The translations under genes and the position numbers were made by a program. 64,000 bases of DNA from Micromonospora echinaurantiaca (lineage in GTDB: Bacteria > Actinomycetota > Actinomycetes > Mycobacteriales > Micromonosporaceae), in assembly GCF_900090235.1 (NCBI RefSeq), contig NZ_LT607750.1:7139134-7203133 (forward strand), written 5' to 3'. A model generated the notes under the pieces. That model saw only the letters and a program-made list of their open reading frames with translations. It had not been told where the DNA came from and did no database searches. This document shows, in pieces, positions 24,067-39,218 of the stretch; positions within the stretch are counted from its first letter, which is position 1; each line of letters begins with the position of its first letter.

Positions 24067-24752
24067 TCGCGCTGGTCCGGCTGCGGCTGGCTGGCTTCCT
24101 GCGTACCGGCCGGGCGCTCGCCCCGGTGCTGGCCGGCCTGGTTGCGCTCGGCGTCCTGTACGGCGGCGGCCGCGCCCAGCCGGGGGAGGCGTACGGCGTC
24201 TCGGCGGCGGTGCTCTTCCCGGTGCTCGCCTGGCAGACCAAGGTGCTGCTGGACGTCGAGCCGGACGGCCAGCGCCGGCTGGCCCGGGTGGTGGCCGGGG
24301 TCCGGGGCGAGCAGGTGGCCGGGCTGTTGGCGGCCGGCGTGGCGGGGCTCGGCACGGTGGCCGTCGCGCTGGTCTTTCCGTGGCTGGTCGGCGGCGTCAC
24401 CGGTCCGGTCGAGCCGGGGGACCACGCCGTGGTGATCGGCGTCACCCTCGGCGCTTGGGCGCACCTGCTGGTCGTACCGGCCGCGGTGGCGCTCGGCGCG
24501 CTGGCCAGCCGGGCCAGTACGGGCAGCGCGGGGTACGGCGTCGCGGTGCTGGCGGTCGGCGGGGTCGGCGCGGTTGTCCTCGGCCTGAGCGGCTCGGTCG
24601 CCCCTTGGCTGGCGCCGCCGGTGATGGCGACCGCCCGGGCGGTCGCCGGCGACCCGACCCTGCCGAGCGGCGCGCTGCTCACCGCGTGGGCGGCCGGCTG
24701 GAGCGCGGTCGCCCTCGCCGGCTACTCCTGGCGCCGCCGTTCCCGCCCCTGA
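24063..24752 (+). CDS. ABC transporter permease (six-helix integral membrane protein)
   Basis: 229 aa, about six hydrophobic helices, no recognisable catalytic motif. Coupled by ATGA to the ATPase gene, so the two likely form an exporter of the small ABC-2-like type. Substrate unknown. Confidence 0.75.
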   Translation: MIALVRLRLAGFLRTGRALAPVLAGLVALGVLYGGGRAQPGEAYGVSAAVLFPVLAWQTKVLLDVEPDGQRRLARVVAGVRGEQVAGLLAAGVAGLGTVAVALVFPWLVGGVTGPVEPGDHAVVIGVTLGAWAHLLVVPAAVALGALASRASTGSAGYGVAVLAVGGVGAVVLGLSGSVAPWLAPPVMATARAVAGDPTLPSGALLTAWAAGWSAVALAGYSWRRRSRP

Positions 24753-24821
24753 GTGCCGGGCCCGCCGGCGCCGGGGCAGCCGGCCGGCCGGGGGAGTGAG
24801 CCGGGCCACCCGGGGGGCGAT

Positions 24822-24851
24822 TTGGCGGCTGCCGGAGGCGTCGCGTAACCT
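24822..24851 (+). promoter_or_regulatory. Promoter of rplJ-rplL
   Basis: TTGGCG (24822-24827), 18-nt spacer, TAACCT (24846-24851); predicted start near 24858, giving a ~250-nt leader. Confidence 0.7.
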
Positions 24852-24857
24852 TGGCCG

Positions 24858-25050
24858 CGAAGTTCCACCCAGAGACCGCTGGTCACCGTGCTCCGGCACG
24901 GTCGAAGGTCCCGCGACGACGGGCGACCCGCGCAGGGCGGCAAGCGAAAATCGGCAGTTCAGCATGGTCCGCCGACCGTGCCTGCGGCTGCCGGCCCTCG
25001 CCCCGTGCGCCCTGCGCCGGGGCTTTCCTCGTTGTCGTGTCGCCTCCGCC
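24858..25050 (+). ncRNA. L10-type ribosomal protein leader with attenuator
   Basis: The long leader before rplJ begins with a region containing CCCAGAGACCGCTGGTCACC (GACC gct GGTC hairpin), the sort of element bound by L10(L12)4 in L10 leaders. Downstream, GCCCCG-T-GCGC cct GCGC-CGGGGC (25000-25023) followed by TTTCCT is a clear intrinsic terminator before the ribosome site. Regulation by attenuation, with L10 feedback, is the natural reading. Exact borders are approximate. Confidence 0.65.
25000..25028 (+). terminator. Attenuator in rplJ leader
   Basis: 10-bp GC stem with one bulged T, 3-nt loop and the downstream tract TTTCCT, about 80 nt before the rplJ start. Confidence 0.75.
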
Positions 25051-25109
25051 ACCGTCGACAGCTCCGCTGCCCGACGGTGACCAGCCTCGAGCAACGAGAG
25101 AGGAGGGAC

Positions 25110-25655
25110 ATGGCGGACAAGCCGATCCGGGCCGACAAGGCCACGGCCGTCGCTGAGCTGACCGAGAGCTTCCGCACCGCGGGCGCCACGGTGCTGACCG
25201 AGTACCGCGGTCTGACGGTTTCCCAGCTCACCCAGCTGCGGCGCTCGCTCGGCAAGGAGACCACCTACACCGTCGCGAAGAACACGCTGGCCAAGCGTGC
25301 CGCGACGGACGCGGGCATCGCCGGCCTCGACGAGCTGTTCACCGGTCCTACCGCGCTGACTTTCGTTTCGGGCGACGTCGTCGAGGCGGCGAAGGGCCTT
25401 CGCGACTTCGCGAAGGCCAACCCGAAGCTCGTCATCAAGGGCGGTGTCTTCGAGGGCAAGGCCATTTCCGCGGCCGAGGTCACGAAGCTCGCCGACCTGG
25501 AGTCCCGTGAGGTGCTGCTGGCCAAGCTGGCCGGCGCGATGAAGGGCAACCTGAGCAAGGCCGCGGCCCTGTTCCAGGCTCCGCTCTCCAAGGCCGCCCG
25601 TGCGGCGGCCGCCCTGGCGGACAAGCGCGAGAAGGAGGGCGCCGAGGCGGCCTGA
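25110..25655 (+). CDS. rplJ: 50S ribosomal protein L10
   Basis: 181 aa. It begins [20 protein letters not shown] and contains the rRNA-binding [16 protein letters not shown] and the C-terminal helix that carries L12 dimers ([20 protein letters not shown]). A strong AGGAGGG lies 5 nt before ATG 25110. It is followed 57 nt later by rplL. Confidence 0.98.
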   Translation: MADKPIRADKATAVAELTESFRTAGATVLTEYRGLTVSQLTQLRRSLGKETTYTVAKNTLAKRAATDAGIAGLDELFTGPTALTFVSGDVVEAAKGLRDFAKANPKLVIKGGVFEGKAISAAEVTKLADLESREVLLAKLAGAMKGNLSKAAALFQAPLSKAARAAAALADKREKEGAEAA

Positions 25656-25712
25656 GGCCTCCCGGCGTACCCAGTTCAGTCTTAGTAGATCCAGTTGGAA
25701 AGGACGCCAGAC

Positions 25713-26102
25713 ATGGCGAAGCTCAGCACCGACGAGCTGCTCGACGCGTTCAAGGAGATGACGCTGATCGAGCTCTCCGAGTTCGTGAAGCAGTTCGAGG
25801 AGACCTTCGAGGTCACCGCCGCCGCCCCGGTCGCCGTGGCCGCGGGTGCCCCGGCCGCCGGTGGCGCCGCTGCCCCGGCCGAGGAGGAGAAGGACGAGTT
25901 CGACGTCATCCTCGAGGCTGACGGCGGCAAGAAGATCCAGGTCATCAAGGTCGTGCGCGAGCTGACCGGCCTGGGCCTCAAGGAGGCCAAGGACCTGGTC
26001 GAGGCCGCGCCGAAGCCGGTCCTGGAGAAGGCCAACAAGGAGACCGCCGAGAAGGCGAAGGCCAAGCTCGAGGGCGAGGGCGCCAAGGTCACCCTCAAGT
26101 GA
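25713..26102 (+). CDS. rplL: 50S ribosomal protein L7/L12
   Basis: 129 aa. N-terminal dimerisation domain, Ala/Pro-rich hinge (about 34-55) and a C-terminal factor-binding domain with [20 protein letters not shown]. It recruits EF-Tu, EF-G and IF2. ATG 25713 gives the standard [13 protein letters not shown] start; AAAGGA lies upstream. Confidence 0.98.
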   Translation: MAKLSTDELLDAFKEMTLIELSEFVKQFEETFEVTAAAPVAVAAGAPAAGGAAAPAEEEKDEFDVILEADGGKKIQVIKVVRELTGLGLKEAKDLVEAAPKPVLEKANKETAEKAKAKLEGEGAKVTLK

Positions 26103-26158
26103 CCTGAGGTACGACCAGGCGCGCGTCCGGCTCACGTGAGCCGGGGCACACCGCGTCG

Positions 26159-26196
26159 CGGCGGGCGGTGATCCGGGACCGGATCGCCGCCCGCCG
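26159..26196 (+). terminator. Terminator/attenuator between rplL and rpoB
   Basis: 16-bp stem CGGCGGGCGGTGATCC / GGATCGCCGCCCGCCG (one wobble), 6-nt loop, then TGTT. Such a partial terminator typically lowers rpoBC expression relative to L12. The rest of the 574-bp gap holds the rpoB promoter. Confidence 0.75.
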
Positions 26197-26520
26197 TGTT
26201 GGTGGACCCGGCCGGCAGCGGCGTGAGCAGGGCGTCCGTCGCCCGGTGCGGAGCGTGCGGCGACCCGGTGTCGGTAGTCCGTCGGTGGGAAAGACGCGCG
26301 ACCCGGTTACCGGCCCTTGACGCGGCACCGGCCTGCCAGGCACGCTGACACCAGCAAGACCTTCCGCGCTTGCAACGGCCACCACTTGGGTAATGGCAGC
26401 GGCAGCACCACCGGCCGCGGCATCCCGAGCGGCCCGGCGGGAACGTCGCGTTCCGAGCGGCCCGGTCGACCCGGTTTCCAGGGTCCCGAGGCACGTTCCG
26501 CGACGACCTGCGGGGTGGGC

Positions 26521-26549
26521 TGGACAGCGGTTAGCCTCTCGGCTACACT
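26521..26549 (+). promoter_or_regulatory. Promoter of rpoB-rpoC
   Basis: TGGACA (26521-26526), exactly 17 nt, TACACT (26544-26549). The predicted leader is about 120 nt and contains CGGAAA tgtccg TTTCCG as a small hairpin near its start. Confidence 0.7.
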
Positions 26550-26676
26550 GCTAGTTTGCGCTGCCTTCCGACTTGACCCCTGCTCGGAAATGTCCGTTTC
26601 CGGATATTTCTGGTGGGGTCATTGGAGTGCACGCGTACCAGCCGTTCTGCAGCACCGGTCCTCGGAAGGACGCATC

Positions 26677-29600
26677 TTGGCAGCTTCCCGCCCTGCGAAG
26701 ACCAGTCGTACGTCGAGCGCTTTCGCTCCCCGCCGAGTTTCATTCGGCAGGATCACCGAACACCTCGAGGTCCCCAACCTCCTCGCCATCCAGAACGAGT
26801 CCTTCGACTGGCTCGTCGGCAACGAGGCTTGGCAGGGCCGGTCGGCGGACGACCCGCACGCACGCTCGGGTCTCGCGGAGATCCTCGACGAGATCAGTCC
26901 CATTGAGGACTTCTCCGGCACCATGTCGCTCTCCTTCTCGGCTCCGCGCTTCGACGAGGTGAAGGCCTCGATCGAGGAGTGCAAGGAGAAGGACCTCACC
27001 TACTGCGCGCCGCTCTTCGTGACCGCGGAGTTCACCAACAACACCACCGGCGAGATCAAGAGCCAGACGGTGTTCATGGGTGACTTCCCGATGATGACGC
27101 CGAAGGGCACCTTCATCATCAACGGCACCGAGCGCGTCGTGGTCAGCCAGCTCGTCCGGTCCCCGGGCGTCTACTTCGACAAGCAGCCGGACAAGACCTC
27201 CGACCGCGACCTCTCCAGCGTCAAGGTCATCCCGAGCCGGGGTGCCTGGCTGGAGTTCGACATCGACAAGCGCGACACGGTCGGCGTCCGCATCGACCGC
27301 AAGCGCCGGCAGGCCGTCACGGTCCTGCTCAAGGCCATCGGATGGTCGGCCGAGCAGATCCGTGAGCGGTTCGGCTGGTCCGAGCTGATGATGACCACGC
27401 TCGAGAAGGACCACATCGCCGGCCAGGACGAGGCGCTCCTCGACATCTACCGCAAGCTGCGCCCCGGCGAGCCGCCGACGCGCGAGAACGCCCAGACCCT
27501 GCTCGACAACCTCTTCTTCAACCCGAAGCGGTACGACGTCGCCAAGGTCGGTCGGTACAAGTTCAACAAGAAGCTCCAGCTGGACGTGCCGATCACCACC
27601 GGCACGCTGACCGAGGACGACATCGTCGCCACCGTGGAGTACCTCTGCCGGCTGCACGCCGGTGAGGAGGGCTACGAGGCCGACGACATCGACCACTTCG
27701 GCAACCGGCGCCTGCGTACCGTGGGCGAGCTCATCCAGAACCAGGTCCGGGTGGGCCTGTCCCGGATGGAGCGGGTCGTCCGGGAGCGGATGACCACCCA
27801 GGACGTCGAGGCGATCACGCCGCAGACCCTGATCAACATCCGCCCGGTGGTGGCGGCGATCAAGGAGTTCTTCGGCACCTCGCAGCTGTCCCAGTTCATG
27901 GACCAGACCAACCCGCTGGCGGGCCTGACCCACCGGCGCCGGCTGAGCGCGCTCGGCCCGGGTGGTCTGTCCCGGGAGCGGGCCGGCTTCGAGGTCCGTG
28001 ACGTGCACCCGTCCCACTACGGCCGGATGTGCCCGATCGAGACGCCGGAAGGCCCGAACATCGGTCTGATCGGCGCGCTGTCCACCTTCGCCCGGGTCAA
28101 CCCGTTCGGCTTCATCGAGACGCCGTACCGGAAGGTCGTCGACGGTCGGGTCACCGACCAGATCGACTACCTGACCGCGGACGAGGAGGACCGGTTCGTC
28201 AAGGCGCAGGCCAACGCGCCGCTGAAGGCGGACGGCTCGTTCGCCGAGGACCGCGTCCTGGTCCGCCGTAAGGGCGGCGAGACCGAGGACGTCCCGCCGG
28301 CGGCCGTGGACTACATGGACGTGTCGCCGCGGCAGATGACCTCGGTCGCGACCGCGATGATCCCGTTCCTCGAGCACGACGACGCCAACCGGGCGCTGAT
28401 GGGCGCGAACATGCAGCGCCAGGCGGTGCCGCTGGTCAAGGCCGAGTCGCCGCTGGTCGGCACCGGCATGGAGTACCGGGCCGCGGTCGACGCCGGCGAC
28501 GTGGTGGTCGCCGAGGTCGGCGGTGTGGTCGAGGACCTCTGCGCCGACTACATCACCGTGCACCAGGACGACGGCCACCGTCGTACCTACCTGCTGCACA
28601 AGTTCCGCCGCTCCAACGCCGGCTCCTGCGTCAACCAGAAGCCGGTGGTCTTCGAGGGCGACCGCGTCGAGGCCGGCCAGGTCATCGCCGACGGTCCGTG
28701 CACCGACGAGGGCGAGATGGCGCTCGGGCGCAACCTGCTCGTGGCGTTCATGACCTGGGAGGGGCACAACTACGAGGACGCGATCATCCTGTCGCAGCGC
28801 CTCGTGCAGCAGGACGTGCTCACCTCGATCCACATCGAGGAGCACGAGGTCGACGCCCGGGACACCAAGCTCGGCCCGGAGGAGATCACCCGCGACATCC
28901 CGAACGTCAGCGAGGAGATGCTCGCCGACCTCGACGAGCGCGGCATCATCCGGATCGGCGCCGAGGTCGTCCCCGGCGACATCCTGGTCGGCAAGGTCAC
29001 GCCCAAGGGCGAGACCGAGCTGACCCCGGAGGAGCGGCTGCTCCGCGCGATCTTCGGTGAGAAGGCGCGCGAGGTCCGGGACACCTCGCTGAAGGTGCCG
29101 CACGGTGAGACCGGCACGGTCATCGGCGTGCGTACCTTCTCCCGGGAGGACGGCGACGAGCTGCCCCCGGGCGTCAACGAGCTGGTCCGGGTCTACGTCG
29201 CCCAGAAGCGGAAGATCCAGGACGGCGACAAGCTCGCCGGCCGGCACGGCAACAAGGGCGTCATCTCCAAGATCCTGCCGATCGAGGACATGCCGTTCCT
29301 GGAGGACGGCACCCCGGTCGACATCGTGCTCAACCCGCTCGGTGTGCCGAGCCGGATGAACATCGGCCAGGTGCTGGAGACGCACCTCGGCTGGGTGGCC
29401 AAGACCGGCTGGAGCGTCGACGGTGACGACGCCGAGTGGAAGCGCCAGCTCCGCTCGATCGAGGCGCACGAGTCCGAGCCGGACACCAACGTGGCCACGC
29501 CGGTCTTCGACGGTGCCCGCGAGGAGGAGATCTCCGGTCTGCTCGCGTCGACCCTGCCCAACCGGGACGGCAAGCAGCTGATCGGCTCCAGCGGCAAGGC

Positions 29601-30108
29601 GCAGCTGTTCGACGGTCGCTCCGGCGAGCCGCTGCCGGACCCGATCGCGGTCGGCTACATCTACATCCTGAAGCTCAACCACCTGGTCGACGACAAGATC
29701 CACGCCCGGTCGACCGGCCCGTACTCGATGATCACGCAGCAGCCGCTGGGTGGTAAGGCGCAGTTCGGTGGCCAGCGCTTCGGTGAGATGGAGTGCTGGG
29801 CGATGCAGGCCTACGGCGCCGCGTACGCGCTGCAGGAGCTGCTGACCATCAAGTCCGACGACGTCCTCGGCCGGGTCAAGGTCTACGAGGCCATCGTCAA
29901 GGGCGAGAACATCCCCGAGCCGGGCATCCCGGAGTCGTTCAAGGTGCTGCTCAAGGAGCTGCAGTCGCTGTGCCTCAACGTCGAGGTGCTCTCCAGCGAC
30001 GGTGTGGCCCTGGAGATGCGCGAGACCGACGACGAGGTGTTCCGGGCCGCGGAGGAGCTGGGCATCGACCTGTCCCGGCGCGAGCCGAGCTCGGTCGAAG
30101 AGGTCTGA
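26677..30108 (+). CDS. rpoB: DNA-directed RNA polymerase subunit beta
   Basis: 1143 aa. TTG 26677 ([20 protein letters not shown]) is chosen because GGAAGGA precedes it and mycobacterial rpoB also starts with TTG; the frame remains open upstream but runs across the promoter. The rifampicin cluster is at about residues 402-426: D409, H419 and S424 match the sensitive-type D516, H526 and S531 of E. coli, while T411 and A415 replace N518 and S522. The C-terminal clamp sequences [13 protein letters not shown] and YGAAYALQ are present. Confidence 0.98.
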   Translation: MAASRPAKTSRTSSAFAPRRVSFGRITEHLEVPNLLAIQNESFDWLVGNEAWQGRSADDPHARSGLAEILDEISPIEDFSGTMSLSFSAPRFDEVKASIEECKEKDLTYCAPLFVTAEFTNNTTGEIKSQTVFMGDFPMMTPKGTFIINGTERVVVSQLVRSPGVYFDKQPDKTSDRDLSSVKVIPSRGAWLEFDIDKRDTVGVRIDRKRRQAVTVLLKAIGWSAEQIRERFGWSELMMTTLEKDHIAGQDEALLDIYRKLRPGEPPTRENAQTLLDNLFFNPKRYDVAKVGRYKFNKKLQLDVPITTGTLTEDDIVATVEYLCRLHAGEEGYEADDIDHFGNRRLRTVGELIQNQVRVGLSRMERVVRERMTTQDVEAITPQTLINIRPVVAAIKEFFGTSQLSQFMDQTNPLAGLTHRRRLSALGPGGLSRERAGFEVRDVHPSHYGRMCPIETPEGPNIGLIGALSTFARVNPFGFIETPYRKVVDGRVTDQIDYLTADEEDRFVKAQANAPLKADGSFAEDRVLVRRKGGETEDVPPAAVDYMDVSPRQMTSVATAMIPFLEHDDANRALMGANMQRQAVPLVKAESPLVGTGMEYRAAVDAGDVVVAEVGGVVEDLCADYITVHQDDGHRRTYLLHKFRRSNAGSCVNQKPVVFEGDRVEAGQVIADGPCTDEGEMALGRNLLVAFMTWEGHNYEDAIILSQRLVQQDVLTSIHIEEHEVDARDTKLGPEEITRDIPNVSEEMLADLDERGIIRIGAEVVPGDILVGKVTPKGETELTPEERLLRAIFGEKAREVRDTSLKVPHGETGTVIGVRTFSREDGDELPPGVNELVRVYVAQKRKIQDGDKLAGRHGNKGVISKILPIEDMPFLEDGTPVDIVLNPLGVPSRMNIGQVLETHLGWVAKTGWSVDGDDAEWKRQLRSIEAHESEPDTNVATPVFDGAREEEISGLLASTLPNRDGKQLIGSSGKAQLFDGRSGEPLPDPIAVGYIYILKLNHLVDDKIHARSTGPYSMITQQPLGGKAQFGGQRFGEMECWAMQAYGAAYALQELLTIKSDDVLGRVKVYEAIVKGENIPEPGIPESFKVLLKELQSLCLNVEVLSSDGVALEMRETDDEVFRAAEELGIDLSRREPSSVEEV

Positions 30109-30115
30109 GGTGAGC

Positions 30116-30145
30116 GGTCGGGAGCCGGCTGGCCGGCTCCCGACC
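30116..30145 (+). terminator. Perfect hairpin between rpoB and rpoC
   Basis: GGTCGGGAGCCGG ctgg CCGGCTCCCGACC: a perfect 13-bp stem with a tetraloop, 7 nt after the rpoB stop and 44 nt before rpoC. There is no T-run; it could be a partial terminator, an RNase site or an RNA stabiliser. Confidence 0.7.
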
Positions 30146-30189
30146 CCACCCACTAGCTAAGCAGTACAGACGACGACATAGGGGACATA

Positions 30190-34080
<3,891 letters not shown>

Positions 34081-34092
34081 TCGCACCAACGC

Positions 34093-34124
34093 ACGAGGCC
34101 CCCGGCAGCCGCCGGGGGCCTCGT
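34093..34124 (+). terminator. Terminator after rpoC
   Basis: ACGAGGCCCCCGGC agcc GCCGGGGGCCTCGT, perfect 14-bp stem, 12 nt after the stop. Confidence 0.88.
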
Positions 34125-34180
34125 CGTGTCCGGGCCGGGAGTGCCTGCCGGTGGCGCGGGGCCGGGGCATGATGGTGGGC

Positions 34181-34549
34181 ATGACGACAGCACCCGGGCA
34201 GGTGCCCGTCGCCCCGCAGCCGCTGCGCCACCCGCTCGACCCGGACCCGGCCCGGGCCACCAAGGCCAGGGCGGTCTTCGCGCTGGGGCTGATCGGCGCG
34301 CTCACCGGCCTGTTCCTGGGCGGGGTGGTGCCCGCCACGGTGGCGCTCCAACTGGCCCGGCAGGCGCGCCGGGAGGCGTACGCCTCGGGTGGTTTCCTGA
34401 CCGGCGCGGCCTGGCTGCGGCGGGGTGAGCAGCTGGCCTGGACGGGCCTGGTGCTGGCAGCGGTCAGCCTGGTGGTCGCCGTGGTGGTCGGCGTGGTCCG
34501 GCTGGCCGACGCGCCCTTCGGCCAGGACTTCGCGCCGAACGTGGACTGA
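34181..34549 (+). CDS. Hypothetical membrane protein, two helices
   Basis: 122 aa. A Pro-rich N-terminus, then a helix at about 35-60 (AVFALGLIGALTGLFLGGVV) and another at about 88-107 (WTGLVLAAVSLVVAVVVGVV), with a basic loop QLARQARREAYASGG between. The pattern recalls DUF4190-type proteins, but I cannot assign it. ATG 34181 is chosen over two ATGs 9-12 nt upstream because CATGAT lies 7 nt before it in a leaderless layout. Confidence 0.6.
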   Translation: MTTAPGQVPVAPQPLRHPLDPDPARATKARAVFALGLIGALTGLFLGGVVPATVALQLARQARREAYASGGFLTGAAWLRRGEQLAWTGLVLAAVSLVVAVVVGVVRLADAPFGQDFAPNVD

Positions 34550-34660
34550 CGCCGGCGAGGGACCCCGTCCCCGCCGGGCACGGCCGCCGTGCGTCGCGGC
34601 GGTAGCCTGGCCGGTGTCCGTCGCGCGGCGGTGGACGCCGACGGCCGACAGGAGGAGTTC

Positions 34661-35590
34661 GTGACGGATCCGGCGCGCCCCACGGGCGGTGACCCCGGGC
34701 AGCCCGCGTCTCCGGCGTCCCCCGCGTCTCCGGCGTCCCCGACGTCCGGTCCGTCCGAGTCGCGGGTCGGGGGACCGGGGGTGGCGCAGTCCGCAGCCGA
34801 GGGGGCCGGCAACCGGTCCGACCAGCCTCCCGCGAGCCCCTGGGGATCCCCGTCGGGCCAGCCGCCGGCGAGCCCGTGGAGTGCCTCGCCCAGCCAGGCG
34901 TCCGGAAACTCCTGGGGGGTGCCGTCCGGCCAGCCAGCAGCCAGCCCGTGGAGTGCTCCCCACGGTCAGCCGTCCGGGAGCCCGCCGGGCCACCAGCCGG
35001 CGAATCCGTGGGGAGCGCCGTCGGGCCAGCCGCCGGCGCACCCGTCGGGGCAGCCTGCGGTGGGTCCGTGGGGTGGCCCGGCCGGCCAGCCGGCGGGGGG
35101 CCAGCCGGCGCCGGGTGCGTGGGGGCCGCCCGCGCCCGGCTGGGGTGGGCCCCCGCCCGGCGGACCGGGGCTGCCCCCGCCACCCCGGGAGACGGCCCGC
35201 CCGAGCCGGGTAGACCCGGTGCCCGGTACGCCGTTCGCCGTGGTGCACCTCGACGTGCCGCCGGTCACCTCGGGCCTGGCGGTGGGCTCGCTGGTGGCCG
35301 GGGTGGCCGCGATCCTGGTCTCGGTGCTGGTCTTCTGCTTCGGGGCGACCGGGGCGTCCGCCGGCGGCGTCTGGGCCGCTGGCGCGTTCACCGTGCTGGG
35401 CGTGCTGGCCGGGGCCGGCGCCGTGGTGGCCGGCCTGCTCGCCCGGCGGCAGATCCGCCGCCCGGCGCCGCCGCCCGGGGTCCGGTTCACCGGTCGGGGC
35501 CTGGCCGTGGCGGGGATCAGCTGCGGCGGGGCGGGGCTGGGGCTCAGCCTGCTCGGGTTGGCGCTGGCGGTGCTGCTCTCGCTGAGCTGA
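34661..35590 (+). CDS. Proline/glycine-rich repeat membrane protein
   Basis: 309 aa. The first ~190 residues are low complexity, built from variable copies of PSGQPPASPW-like units (Pro, Ser, Gly, Gln, Trp). The last ~110 residues hold three hydrophobic helices (about 203-225, 232-256, 283-307) with an RRQIRRPAPPPG loop. GGAGGAG precedes GTG 34661; TAGCCT at 34603 may be the -10. The layout (disordered proline tail, then a small membrane domain) is common in actinobacteria; function unknown. Confidence 0.65.
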   Translation: MTDPARPTGGDPGQPASPASPASPASPTSGPSESRVGGPGVAQSAAEGAGNRSDQPPASPWGSPSGQPPASPWSASPSQASGNSWGVPSGQPAASPWSAPHGQPSGSPPGHQPANPWGAPSGQPPAHPSGQPAVGPWGGPAGQPAGGQPAPGAWGPPAPGWGGPPPGGPGLPPPPRETARPSRVDPVPGTPFAVVHLDVPPVTSGLAVGSLVAGVAAILVSVLVFCFGATGASAGGVWAAGAFTVLGVLAGAGAVVAGLLARRQIRRPAPPPGVRFTGRGLAVAGISCGGAGLGLSLLGLALAVLLSLS

Positions 35591-35766
35591 GCGGCCGGGT
35601 CGCCGGCTGCCCGGGCCGACGTCCAGCAGGTGGGACCGGTCGGTCGGGGCCGACGGGCCGCGCCGCCGAGAAGCCGGTACACTTGTGTCTGTAGGTGCCC
35701 ATCACGGCGGTCGGGTGCGATGGAGCGATCAACGGGCGGTCACACGTCCGGGTGAGCCACTCCGTT

Positions 35767-35795
35767 TTGACCTGCACGGCTGTGGTAGGTACTCT
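35767..35795 (+). promoter_or_regulatory. Promoter of the str operon (rpsL)
   Basis: TTGACC (35767-35772), 17 nt, TACTCT (35790-35795), near consensus. The predicted leader is about 300 nt. A second TACACT at 35678 lacks a good -35. The rest of this 509-bp gap is leader RNA with the elements listed below. Confidence 0.75.
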
Positions 35796-35804
35796 TTCCC
35801 CTTG

Positions 35805-35824
35805 TGCCCGGGCCAGCCCGGGCA
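35805..35824 (+). promoter_or_regulatory. Hairpin at the 5' end of the str leader
   Basis: TGCCCGGG ccag CCCGGGCA, perfect 8-bp stem beginning a few bases after the predicted start site; it may protect the transcript 5' end. Confidence 0.55.
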
Positions 35825-35966
35825 ACTCGTGCGTGCGCTGGTTCCGGTGAGTCCGGGCAGCGGCCGACAGGCACGACAGAGCCAGAAGACCCGGCGCGCG
35901 GAGAGTCGTGTGCCGGCGACAGACCCCGGTACGTGCGCGAGCGTCCGCACCGGGACCGTGATCTGG

Positions 35967-36016
35967 GCGACACGCCCGACCGCGGGTGCCGGGACTCCGC
36001 GAGGGGACCTGGTCGG
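35967..36016 (+). promoter_or_regulatory. Conserved leader element shared with the S10 operon
   Basis: GCGACACGCCCGACCGCGGG (35967-35986) is found identically at 40787-40806 before rpsJ. Here CCGACC can pair with GGTCGG (36011-36016), enclosing a CGCGG/CCGCG hairpin. It lies 113 nt before the rpsL start. Likely a structured RNA control element; function not known to me. Confidence 0.65.
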
Positions 36017-36099
36017 AATGTAAGAGGGTCGATCACCAGATCGGCTACGGCAGACGGCGCGGCCGCACCACCTGCGGCCGAAGGGAGCGGAGAAACCCG

Positions 36100-36474
36100 G
36101 TGCCCACGATCCAGCAGCTGGTCCGAAAGGGCCGCCAGGCGAAGACGAGCAAGACCAAGACCCCGGCGCTGAAGGGTTCCCCTCAGCGGCGCGGCGTGTG
36201 CACCCGCGTGTACACCACCACCCCGAAGAAGCCGAACTCGGCGCTGCGCAAGGTCGCTCGTGTCAAGCTCAGCAGCCAGATCGAGGTGACCGCCTACATC
36301 CCGGGTGTCGGCCACAACCTGCAGGAGCACTCGATCGTGCTCGTCCGCGGCGGCCGGGTGAAGGACCTCCCCGGCGTGCGGTACAAGATCGTCCGCGGCT
36401 CGCTGGACACCCAGGGTGTCCGCAACCGCAAGCAGGCGCGCAGCCGTTACGGCGCGAAGAAGGAGAAGAGCTGA
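36100..36474 (+). CDS. rpsL: 30S ribosomal protein S12
   Basis: 124 aa, exactly the family length. Decoding-centre motifs [15 protein letters not shown] and [12 protein letters not shown] carry the lysines (E. coli K42 and K87) whose mutation gives streptomycin resistance, here wild type. GTG 36100 is preceded by GGGAGCGGAG. rpsG begins 1 nt after the stop. Confidence 0.98.
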   Translation: MPTIQQLVRKGRQAKTSKTKTPALKGSPQRRGVCTRVYTTTPKKPNSALRKVARVKLSSQIEVTAYIPGVGHNLQEHSIVLVRGGRVKDLPGVRYKIVRGSLDTQGVRNRKQARSRYGAKKEKS

Positions 36475-36475
36475 C

Positions 36476-36946
36476 ATGCCGCGTAAGGGACCCGCTCCGC
36501 GGCGGCCGCTGGTCGCTGACCCGGTGTACAACTCGCCGCTGGTCACCCAGTTGGTCAACAAGATCCTGCTGCGCGGCAAGCGCCAGCTCGCCGAGCGCAT
36601 CGTGTACGCGGCCCTCGAGGGCTGCCGGGAGAAGTCCGGCACCGACCCGGTCGTCACCCTGAAGCGGGCGATGGACAACGTCAAGCCGACCCTCGAGGTG
36701 CGCAGCCGCCGGGTCGGTGGCGCCACCTACCAGGTGCCGGTCGAGGTCCGTCCGGCCCGGGCGACCACCCTGGGCCTGCGCTGGCTGGTCACCTACTCCC
36801 GCGCCCGGCGCGAGAAGACCATGGTCGAGCGGCTGATGAACGAGCTGCTGGACGCGAGCAACGGCCTCGGTGCCGCCGTCAAGCGGCGCGAGGACACGCA
36901 CAAGATGGCCGAGTCCAACAAGGCCTTCGCGCACTACCGCTGGTAA
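36476..36946 (+). CDS. rpsG: 30S ribosomal protein S7
   Basis: 156 aa; starts [20 protein letters not shown] and contains [20 protein letters not shown], the mRNA-exit-channel hairpin. It nucleates the 3' domain of 16S rRNA. Coupled to rpsL. Confidence 0.98.
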   Translation: MPRKGPAPRRPLVADPVYNSPLVTQLVNKILLRGKRQLAERIVYAALEGCREKSGTDPVVTLKRAMDNVKPTLEVRSRRVGGATYQVPVEVRPARATTLGLRWLVTYSRARREKTMVERLMNELLDASNGLGAAVKRREDTHKMAESNKAFAHYRW

Positions 36947-36952
36947 CACCCT

Positions 36953-36981
36953 GGTTCCGGCGCTCACGAGGCGCCGGAACC
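36953..36981 (+). terminator. Hairpin between rpsG and fusA
   Basis: GGTTCCGGCGC tcacgag GCGCCGGAACC, perfect 11-bp stem 6 nt after the rpsG stop. Confidence 0.6.
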
Positions 36982-37021
36982 GCCACCAGTTGTGTCGAGA
37001 CGACGATAAGTAGGGATTGAA

Positions 37022-39118
<2,097 letters not shown>

Positions 39119-39151
39119 CGCTCGCCTGAGCTGATCCGATGAGCCGGGTCT

Positions 39152-39181
39152 GGTCGCGGGAGGGTTCTCCCGCCCGCGGCC
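39152..39181 (+). terminator. Hairpin between fusA and tuf
   Basis: GGTCGCGGG / CCCGCGGCC (one wobble) with GGG/CCC extending the stem around a TTCT loop, 33 nt after fusA. It probably separates tuf from upstream transcription in part. Confidence 0.6.
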
Positions 39182-39186
39182 ACCTC

Positions 39187-39218
39187 GGTCGGAATGTGTG
39201 AATCCGGGCCTGTAGGCT
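39187..39218 (+). promoter_or_regulatory. Putative tuf promoter region
   Basis: TAGGCT (39213-39218) is a good -10; the -35 is poor. The 11-mer GGTCGGAATGT (39187-39197) is also present at 36011-36021 in the str leader. tuf genes often have an additional promoter, so this is plausible. Confidence 0.45.

Noticed and set aside
34568..34610. Separate tiny gene before the gene at 34661
   Set aside because: Only a -10-like TAGCCT is convincing; the upstream codons in the same frame have no start with a ribosome site.
36011..36021. GGAAT as a SigR-type -35 before rpsL and tuf
   Set aside because: No GTT at 18-19 nt downstream in either case; the shared 11-mer is kept as a separate observation.
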